DNA of 64,000 nucleotides from Acinetobacter tandoii DSM 14970 = CIP 107469 (GTDB lineage Bacteria > Pseudomonadota > Gammaproteobacteria > Pseudomonadales > Moraxellaceae). The DNA is taken from assembly GCF_000400735.1 (NCBI RefSeq), contig NZ_KE007368.1, forward strand, positions 405,792-469,791. The letters are read 5' to 3'. Below, one piece after another: positions 57,464 through 64,000 of this stretch. A program made the position numbers and the translations under genes. How positions within the stretch are numbered: position 1 is the stretch's first letter; each line of letters starts with the position of its first letter. The notes under the pieces are model-generated. The model did no database searches. It saw only the letters and a program-made list of their open reading frames with translations, and was not told the DNA's origin.

Positions 57464-59860
57464 TTAGGCCCGTGCTTTTGGATTTTTTCTTTTCTTTGCT
57501 GCATTGGCATTAAAAGGTCGCTTCTCACCCGTTTCACGCGGTGGCAAACCCGTATGTTGGGTCAGCACTTGACCTTTTTTCGGACGGTGATTTTGTCCTT
57601 GGGTCTGTTGTCCACGCGCGCCCGCCGAACCAGTACGTTTCTGAGAATCACCCGCAACAGTCGAGTTTTTCTTACGCGCAGACTGATATTGGCCTTCAGT
57701 TCCTTGCGGTTGATAGGTTGGAATTAAATGTTGCTTAGAATTACCAATTAAGTCTTGGCGCCCCATCTCCTTTAAAGCCTCACGTAGCAATGGCCAGTTA
57801 TTTGGATCATGATAACGCAGGAAGGCTTTATGCAGACGACGACGCTTTTCCCCTTTTACAATATCAACATTTTCAGTATAACGTGCCACTTTGGCCAAAG
57901 GATTTTTAGCCGTGTAATACATTGTTGTCGCTGTTGCCATTGGCGATGGATAGAAGGTCTGTACCTGATCGGCACGGAAGCCATTCTTTTTCAACCAAAT
58001 TGCCAAGTTCATCATGTCGTAATCCGTGGTTCCTGGATGCGCCGCGATAAAGTATGGAATTAAATACTGCTCTTTGCCTGCTTCCTTACTAAAACGATCA
58101 AACATTTGCTTGAAACGATCATAGGTCCCGATTCCAGGTTTCATCATCTTAGACAATGGACCTTTCTCAGTATGCTCAGGCGCAATCTTTAAGTAACCAC
58201 CCACGTGATGGGTAACTAACTCTTTCACGTATTCAGGATTCAGCACTGCTAAGTCATAACGCAAGCCTGAACCAATCAGAATCTTTTTGATGCCTTTAAT
58301 GGCGCGTGCTTTACGATATAACTGCGTTAATGGAGCATGATCCGTATGTAAGTTTTGACATACGCCTGGATACACACAAGAGGGTTTACGACAGTTCTTT
58401 TCAATTTCAGGGTCTTTACAGTGCAAACGGTACATGTTTGCCGTTGGACCACCTAAGTCTGAAATAATGCCTGTAAAGCCCGGAGCCGTATCACGAATTT
58501 TCTCAACTTCACGCAGAATTGACTCTTCCGAACGGTTTTGAATAATTCGCCCTTCATGTTCTGTAATCGAGCAGAAGGTACAGCCCCCAAAACAGCCACG
58601 CATGATGTTCACAGAGAATTTAATCATATCAAATGCAGGGAAACGGGCTTCACCATACACAGGATGTGGTAGACGTGCATACGGCAAATCAAACACATAG
58701 TCCATTTCTTCCGTCGTTAATGGAATCGGTGGTGGATTTAACCAAACATCACGCTCACCATGTTTTTGTACCAAAGCACGCGCATTTCCAGGGTTGGTTT
58801 CAAGGTGCAAAATACGGTTGGCATGGGCATATAAAACTGGATCATTTGCCACTTCTTCAAATGCAGGTAGACGAATCACTGCCAACTCACGTGGCGGTAA
58901 TTTATGTTTAATTGCTTTTGACGATGGCTGTAGCTGTACAATTTGTGTGTCTGCATCCAATTGATCGCCTTCACGAACAATCGGGTTGGCAACCAATTCT
59001 TTTTGGAAATTTTGGTATTGGGTTAAAGAATTACCCTTATCTTTTTCAATTTCACAGCCGTCTAAATCTTCGGTCATCACATAAGGATTGATGATGGGAT
59101 CAACACGCCCCACGGTATCTACATCATTAGATGCAATTTCAACAAATTTGGCTTTCGATGCACGATTATGCTTATTAATAATAAATGCCGTACCACGTAC
59201 ATCAGTAATTTCGTGGATTTTTTCACCTTTGGCTAAACGATGCATCACTTCAGTGATCGAACGCTCACCATTACCATACATCAATAAATCCGCTTTTGAA
59301 TCCATTAGTACTGAACGACGGACTTTATCTGACCAATAATCGTAATGGGCGATACGACGTAAAGAGGCTTCAATCCCACCTAATAATACTGGCACATCTG
59401 GAAATGCTTCACGCACACGTTGGCAATAGACTGTCGCCGCACGGTCTGGGCGTTTATTCGGAACATTGTCTGGTGAATAAGCATCATCTGAACGAATCTT
59501 ACGATCTGCCGTATAACGGTTAATCATAGAGTCCATATTACCCGCGGTTACACCCCAAGCAATATTTGGCTTACCCAAAACGCGGAAGGCTTCAACATTG
59601 GTCCAATCAGGTTGTGCGATAATACCAACACGGAAACCTTGCGCTTCTAAAGTACGACCAATAATGCCCGAACAGAATGAAGGATGATCGATATAAGCAT
59701 CACCACAAACCAAGATAAAGTCGCAACTATCCCAACCGAGTTGATCCATTTCCTCACGCGACATCGGCAAAAATGGCGCAGGTTCAAAGCATGACGCCCA
59801 ATATTTGTCGTAATCAAACAACGCTGTTGGCGCAGTCTGCATGGTATAAGCAGTAGACAT
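57464..59860 (-). CDS. ygiQ: YgiQ-family radical SAM protein
   Basis: This 798-aa radical-SAM protein has the CxxxCxxC cluster motif as [15 protein letters not shown] in the second half, a B12-binding-like N-terminal domain ([23 protein letters not shown]) and a basic, low-complexity C-terminal tail ([10 protein letters not shown]). The start at 59860 ([11 protein letters not shown]) is favoured over one 12 codons upstream. The biochemical function is unknown. Confidence 0.88.
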   Translation of the reverse strand: MSTAYTMQTAPTALFDYDKYWASCFEPAPFLPMSREEMDQLGWDSCDFILVCGDAYIDHPSFCSGIIGRTLEAQGFRVGIIAQPDWTNVEAFRVLGKPNIAWGVTAGNMDSMINRYTADRKIRSDDAYSPDNVPNKRPDRAATVYCQRVREAFPDVPVLLGGIEASLRRIAHYDYWSDKVRRSVLMDSKADLLMYGNGERSITEVMHRLAKGEKIHEITDVRGTAFIINKHNRASKAKFVEIASNDVDTVGRVDPIINPYVMTEDLDGCEIEKDKGNSLTQYQNFQKELVANPIVREGDQLDADTQIVQLQPSSKAIKHKLPPRELAVIRLPAFEEVANDPVLYAHANRILHLETNPGNARALVQKHGERDVWLNPPPIPLTTEEMDYVFDLPYARLPHPVYGEARFPAFDMIKFSVNIMRGCFGGCTFCSITEHEGRIIQNRSEESILREVEKIRDTAPGFTGIISDLGGPTANMYRLHCKDPEIEKNCRKPSCVYPGVCQNLHTDHAPLTQLYRKARAIKGIKKILIGSGLRYDLAVLNPEYVKELVTHHVGGYLKIAPEHTEKGPLSKMMKPGIGTYDRFKQMFDRFSKEAGKEQYLIPYFIAAHPGTTDYDMMNLAIWLKKNGFRADQVQTFYPSPMATATTMYYTAKNPLAKVARYTENVDIVKGEKRRRLHKAFLRYHDPNNWPLLREALKEMGRQDLIGNSKQHLIPTYQPQGTEGQYQSARKKNSTVAGDSQKRTGSAGARGQQTQGQNHRPKKGQVLTQHTGLPPRETGEKRPFNANAAKKRKNPKARA

Positions 59861-60055
59861 GGCTAGCAATTCTCGGCTGGCAGATGGAAGATCCAAAATA
59901 GATCAAAGATGAAAGCCGATCATTTTACCATGAATTAGATTCATCTTGCTTGATTAAAATATATACAAAAACAAGCATCTAAAAATTACTCTTTACTCTA
60001 AAATCAAAACCCTGCACCTGCATTACATTTATCTATTTCATATCCATCCATATAC

Positions 60056-60099
60056 AAAAAACCATCCGCTTAATGCTGTAGCATCAAACAGATGGTTTT
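60056..60099 (-). terminator. Probable terminator of the AAHS transporter
   Basis: AAAACCATC (60058-60066) pairs with GATGGTTTT (60091-60099) and encloses a smaller ATGCT/AGCAT stem. The A-run on the left gives T on the minus strand. Confidence 0.7.
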
Positions 60100-60131
60100 A
60101 GAGTTATACATTTCAATCAGTTCAAACTTTA

Positions 60132-61499
60132 TCAACTGAGTACGGAATCTTTAATGCGCTTTGAAGGTAATTGCTCTTGTTGCGTCCCCTCAACCGAAAC
60201 TTTTAAATTCACCATAAATACCGCCAAGGCTGCAATAATGCCAGGAATCGCAATCACCAAAAAATTCATCTGATGGGGCAACTGCAAGGTTAATAATGCT
60301 CCTGTCAAAATTGGACCTACAATCGCGCCAATCCGTCCAATTCCTGATGCCCAGCCCATGCCTGTAGAGCGTACTGCGGTTGGGTAGAACTGTGCTACAA
60401 AAGTGTAGAGTAAAATTTGTGAGCCAATAGTTGCAGCACCTGCCACAGCAATCAAGGTATATAGCACTGCCTGCGGGCTATTAAAACCAAGTAAAATCAA
60501 GGCTAAAGCACCTACAGTAAACATAATACTGAGTACTGGTTTCAGGTGAAAACGATCTGCCAAAGCTCCCCCCCCAATTGCACCGACCATACCACCAATA
60601 TTCAAAGCAAACAGGAACAACATACTGGCACCTAACGAATAACCTGCTTGAATCATCAATTTTGGTAACCAGCTACCCAGCGCATAGACCATCAGTAAAC
60701 ACATGAAAAATGCAACCCAGAACATCAAGGTACTGAACATTCGTCCTTGCTGAAATAAGGCACGTAAAGGTGCTTCGTCACCTGCAATAACATCATTTAA
60801 TACAAATCGTGTCTCTGCATTTAATTTTTGCTCAGGGCTAATTTTTTGCACAATCTCAGCCACTTGCGCTGTTTCGCCTTTTTTGGTCAGAAACATTAAT
60901 GATTCAGGTAAAAACTTCCAGATAATCGGCAAAGCTACAAACGGAATTCCTGCAATAAAGAACATGATTTTCCAGCCGTGATCTGCAACCAGCCATGCCC
61001 CCAATAAAGCTGAAGCCATACCACCAATGGCATAACCACTAAACATGATGGCAACCAAAGTGCTACGGATACGTTTCGGTGCATATTCGGTCATCAAGGC
61101 AACCACGTTCGGCATCACACCTCCAATGCCCAGCCCTGCCAGAAATCTTAAAATACCAAATTCAACGGGTGAAGAAGCAAAGGCACCTAAAAAAGTAAAA
61201 CCACTAAAGATGGCCACACAAATCATAATGGTTTTTTTACGGCCTAATTTATCAGACAAGGTTCCAAAACTCATGGCACCGAACATCATTCCAAACAATG
61301 CTGTACTGGCAAGTAATCCAGCTTGTACCGCACTCAGGCCCCACTCTTGCATTAACAAAGGTAAAGCAACGCCATAAATGACCAAATCATAACCATCAAA
61401 AATAATAATCAATAAACACCAAATTAAAACACTCCAATGGAAAGGCGTAAATTTGGCTTCATCTACCACAGTATTTATATTTAAAGTTTGTGTACTCAC
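60132..61499 (-). CDS. MFS transporter, aromatic acid:H+ symporter type
   Basis: This 455-aa, 12-helix protein of the AAHS family (PcaK/BenK/MhpT relatives) probably imports an aromatic acid. The family motifs are DGYDLVIYGVALPLLMQEWGLS in helix 1, the loop GTLSDKLGRKKTIMI and RFLAGLGIGGVMPNVVALMTEYAPKR. No catabolic genes lie nearby to reveal the substrate. Confidence 0.85.
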   Translation of the reverse strand: MSTQTLNINTVVDEAKFTPFHWSVLIWCLLIIIFDGYDLVIYGVALPLLMQEWGLSAVQAGLLASTALFGMMFGAMSFGTLSDKLGRKKTIMICVAIFSGFTFLGAFASSPVEFGILRFLAGLGIGGVMPNVVALMTEYAPKRIRSTLVAIMFSGYAIGGMASALLGAWLVADHGWKIMFFIAGIPFVALPIIWKFLPESLMFLTKKGETAQVAEIVQKISPEQKLNAETRFVLNDVIAGDEAPLRALFQQGRMFSTLMFWVAFFMCLLMVYALGSWLPKLMIQAGYSLGASMLFLFALNIGGMVGAIGGGALADRFHLKPVLSIMFTVGALALILLGFNSPQAVLYTLIAVAGAATIGSQILLYTFVAQFYPTAVRSTGMGWASGIGRIGAIVGPILTGALLTLQLPHQMNFLVIAIPGIIAALAVFMVNLKVSVEGTQQEQLPSKRIKDSVLS

Positions 61500-61745
61500 G
61501 CTTCACCTCCAACTTGTGAAGTCATCCCAAAATAGACTTACACAATGCGGTAAAGCTGCTTTATTGTCCAAAACCGATTGCATATATAGATATGCCACAA
61601 AGGTATGCAATTACTTCATTATTCATGCTTTTATTATCTTTAAGATATAAGTATGTGAAACCTTGACAAGGTCTTAACAAAGTTTGACTGGGAATGCATG
61701 CCATAAATGGTTAATTTAAATACAAGAATAAAAAATGGAACTCTC

Positions 61746-62285
61746 ATGCTTATATATCTTATTGTTGGTAGTATCCGAGAAGGCCGCACAGCCATTAAAG
61801 TTGCGCACTGGATCATGGATTGTATTTCTAATTTTTCCCTGCATGACATTAATATCGAACTGATTGATTTAAAACAGTGGGATTTACCATTGTTTTCAGG
61901 TTCACATCCTCCTGCGACGGGTATTTATGATCAACCCAAACAACAACTATGGGCAAATAAAATTGCCTTAGCAGATGCCTTTATTTTTATTAGCCCTGAA
62001 TATAATCATGGTTATAGCCCTGCCCTTAAAAATGCCTTAGATTATCTGGGCAAAGAGTGGCAAGGCAAACCTGCCGCATTTATTGGTTATGGTACGACCA
62101 ATGGCTCTCGCGGCATCAGTCAGATCCGTCAAGTAAGCTCAAGTTTGAATATGGTAGACGCGAATGCAATATTAGAAATTCGCGACATCTTTAAACGTAA
62201 TAAAGAAGAGAACTTTGAAGCCAATCAGTTTGAAATCGATGGATTAAAGCAAATATTAGAAAAACTGATTAAATATCAAAAATAA
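61746..62285 (+). CDS. NADPH-dependent FMN reductase
   Basis: This 179-aa flavodoxin-fold reductase has an N-terminal FMN-phosphate loop VGSIREGRTAIKVAHW and the flavin-contacting SPEYNHGYSPALKNALDYL, followed by GKPAAFIGYGTTNGSRG. The ATG at 61746 follows GGAA at a good distance; the ATG at 61707 adds 13 unconserved residues. It may be a quinone, azo or chromate reductase type. It is divergent from the AAHS transporter. Confidence 0.87.
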   Translation: MLIYLIVGSIREGRTAIKVAHWIMDCISNFSLHDINIELIDLKQWDLPLFSGSHPPATGIYDQPKQQLWANKIALADAFIFISPEYNHGYSPALKNALDYLGKEWQGKPAAFIGYGTTNGSRGISQIRQVSSSLNMVDANAILEIRDIFKRNKEENFEANQFEIDGLKQILEKLIKYQK

Positions 62286-62321
62286 AAAATATCATGACCA
62301 TCTATGCTCAATTAAGCCTCT

Positions 62322-62361
62322 CATTCAAGCGACCCTGTACCCCAACAGGATTTCTTGAATG
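62322..62361. repeat. Nested hairpin after the FMN reductase
   Basis: An outer stem CATTCAAG/CTTGAATG encloses an inner stem CCTGT/ACAGG. No T-tract follows, so termination is uncertain. Confidence 0.55.
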
Positions 62362-62446
62362 AAAGAGTTAGGCAGTCCTTTCAAGTCTTAGACTTTTAAA
62401 TGCCTATCCATGCTGAATGAACCTCATCAAAAAATTGCCAAAGTAT

Positions 62447-62944
62447 TTATATGTATTTTTCAGACTCAATCAACACAGCGGATCGCTCGAATGCTTTAGT
62501 CACGATCTCACCGATGATGCTCTCTTCTAGTTGGGCTGTGGCTAACCTCGCAGCAAATCCCAGATGAAAATCTAAAAGCCAATTTGTAGGAGGCTCAGGC
62601 AATGGTTGTCTTGAAATATCGATCTGAGGAGTTAACCAAGGTATCCTTTTGGGCCATTTTGGATAGGTCGGACACCAATCATCTAGATCATCCAAAATAG
62701 AACTGGAATCTAATCCAAAACGGTTTGCAAACCAAACCATCTGTATAAATTCAGAAGCAACAAGTGCACCCAATTCTGAAGGTGGTAATTGTTGTGGACT
62801 CACTGCAACTGGAGAATGTTTGCCAATAATCCAAGTTTCAGCAGATGGGCAAGTAAAACGTGGTATAACGATGTCATAAATGGTTGGGTTTCGCTGTGCA
62901 ATGATTGCGAGTAATCTTGAATTCAGTGTTAATGTTGTTCCCAT
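62447..62944 (-). CDS. Hypothetical protein, unknown family
   Basis: This 165-aa soluble protein begins MGTTLTLNSRLLAIIAQ and is rich in Trp and Pro (PTYPKWPKRIPWLTPQ, EPPTNWLLDFHLGFAARLA). There is no signal peptide, membrane helix or catalytic motif I can name. A GAGGG stretch upstream supports the start. Its isolation near the rRNA operon and unfamiliar sequence suggest an accessory gene. Confidence 0.55.
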   Translation of the reverse strand: MGTTLTLNSRLLAIIAQRNPTIYDIVIPRFTCPSAETWIIGKHSPVAVSPQQLPPSELGALVASEFIQMVWFANRFGLDSSSILDDLDDWCPTYPKWPKRIPWLTPQIDISRQPLPEPPTNWLLDFHLGFAARLATAQLEESIIGEIVTKAFERSAVLIESEKYI

Positions 62945-63796
62945 GGGAAGACCCTCACCCTACTGATTTCAAATACTAAAATCTTTGAAGAAAATACATA
63001 TCGTCTCATAATCAACTCCTTAAGTTGATGTTTAAGAGGTCATTCTGTCATAACCTCTTAAACAGTAATGTGATTCAATAATAAGGAACTCATGTGTTAA
63101 ATTTTTAAAATTACGACCAGAGAAATTTTTAATTAAAATAGAACTTTACCTCCTTCATCTTACCCAACATGACCAATTAAACTTCGATTTTTCTAATTTT
63201 TTTGATCCTACTATGTCCTCTTCTGTTTGTTGATCGGCTTGTCTTCTTCAAAATCTAAGTTATGACCATACTTATAATCGAACGATTTCATCTCAGAATT
63301 GCTTAAATTACCTACTTTTTAATCAATAATAATCACTATAAAACGCTAGAATGATTGAGTCAAAACCGAACTGTGGCTAGGTTTTACTTATATTTGTGAT
63401 CTATTTCGATCATTAGGATTGAAGCATGCCCTATGACAACATAATTAAACGTATTCTTTTAGATTTGTTTACATTTTAAACAGCATTTTAAAAACATGGT
63501 GCTCGTAAAATTAAATGGTATAGCAAAATATACTCTTAACTAAACACTAAACCCTAGATTAAAAATTAAGCTTTGGCGACCACTGAATCATTAGTCGACC
63601 CTACCAAAATGAAGGCCTCATACAGTCAGTTCAATCGTCGAAAGCAAATAATACTGGGTAATATAGCTATAAAAAGTCTTTGTGATTTGATTGATATCAC
63701 GTCTTTTAAGATGGAAACGATGTACAAAGTTATTTATATTTGCTGCTTCGCGGGTATTTTTTAGTCTTTAGCATTTAATTTAAATAAATATTTATA
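62945..63796. other. 0.85-kb AT-rich region next to the rRNA operon
   Basis: I find no gene with a credible ribosome binding site. A TTG-initiated frame at 63573-63764 is low complexity and rejected. No tRNA-like fold or repeat was recognised. Confidence 0.5.
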
Positions 63797-63797
63797 T

Positions 63798-63833
63798 AAA
63801 AAAACACCCCCTTCTTATTAGAAGGGGGTGTTT
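63798..63833 (-). terminator. rRNA operon terminator
   Basis: AAACACCCCCTTC pairs with GAAGGGGGTGTTT around TTATTA, and the A7 run on the left gives T7 on the minus strand. It lies 8 bases past the 5S 3' end. Confidence 0.93.
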
Positions 63834-63841
63834 GAATTAAT

Positions 63842-63958
63842 GAGCTGGCGATGACTTACTCTCACATGGGTAACCCCACACTACCATCAGCGCTAAGAGG
63901 TTTCACTTCTGAGTTCGGGAAGGGATCAGGTGGTTCACTCTTGCTATTGTCGCCAGCA
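63842..63958 (-). rRNA. rrf: 5S ribosomal RNA
   Basis: The minus strand reads TGCTGGCGACAATAGCAAGA and on through GAACCACCTGATCCCTTCC, GAACTCAGAAGTGAAAC and the 3' stem CATCGCCAGCTC. Its ends pair (GCTGGCGA/TCGCCAGC). The length is about 117 nt. It is the last gene of an rrn operon entering from beyond the right edge; the 23S gene is not within the window. Confidence 0.96.
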
Positions 63959-64000
63959 CAACTGTTTATGGACTTGTTCAGGTTTTATGCTCAGATCATT

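Noticed and set aside
63573..63764. 63-codon TTG-initiated frame near the 5S gene
   Set aside because: Rare start, no ribosome binding site, ends just before the rRNA terminator.
63798..63833. CRISPR-like or transposon inverted repeat next to 5S rRNA
   Set aside because: The GC-rich stem with T-run is a standard rRNA operon terminator.

Overview
The window is Gram-negative chromosomal DNA, almost certainly from an Acinetobacter species. The evidence is the low G+C composition, the pilS-pilR / ctpA / gpmI / lptGF / pepA-holC order, glnK-amtB next to ubiK-comM and a TorF-family protein, NiaP- and AAHS-type transporters, an OprD-family porin, and a 5S rRNA gene at the right edge. No tRNA gene, CRISPR array, prophage or antibiotic-resistance gene was seen. 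The ParC quinolone-target residues are wild type.

Layout. 1-20.2 kb is core chromosome: a partial DUF6915 gene, pbpG, gacA, pilSR, ctpA, gpmI, lptFG, pepA-holC, small conserved genes, a DedA protein, the nrdR-ribD-DNA methyltransferase-ribE operon, glnK-amtB and ubiK. 20.2-36.3 kb is comM split by a 14,603-bp Tn7-like transposon (21042-35644). 36.4-63.8 kb is core or mildly accessory chromosome: torF, an OprD porin, ppa, fadD, parC, niaP, a TRIC-family gene, ychJ, a TerC/CBS/CorC protein, a LOG-family gene, a PiT-like protein, an MFS pump, a GH25 lysozyme, dinB, a RidA protein, a YgiQ-type radical SAM protein, an AAHS transporter and an FMN reductase. The end of an rRNA operon (5S, minus strand) closes the window.

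The transposon is the main item. It is bounded by a perfect 5-bp duplication (GAGGT). Removing the element plus one copy restores an in-frame 495-codon comM. Its ends begin TGTC and carry repeats of a TnsB-binding-like motif, two on the left and four on the right. The right-hand operon encodes TnsA, TnsB, TnsC, TniQ and a protein with 12 CxxC knuckles (six probable zinc ribbons). At the opposite, left end, separated by the cargo, lies a 598-aa gene that I read as a divergent TnsE.

The cargo looks defensive. It holds a two-gene CBASS operon (CD-NTase plus S-4TM membrane effector). It also holds a gene with a PD-(D/E)xK-like core and a C-terminal SEC-C motif, divergent from a small XRE regulator; this pair is a candidate undescribed defence module. 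In addition there is an IS630-family insertion exactly at the stop codon of the CBASS effector, an orphan 67-aa gene and a decayed panB fragment.

All functional assignments come from reading motifs and recalling families. No database search was run.
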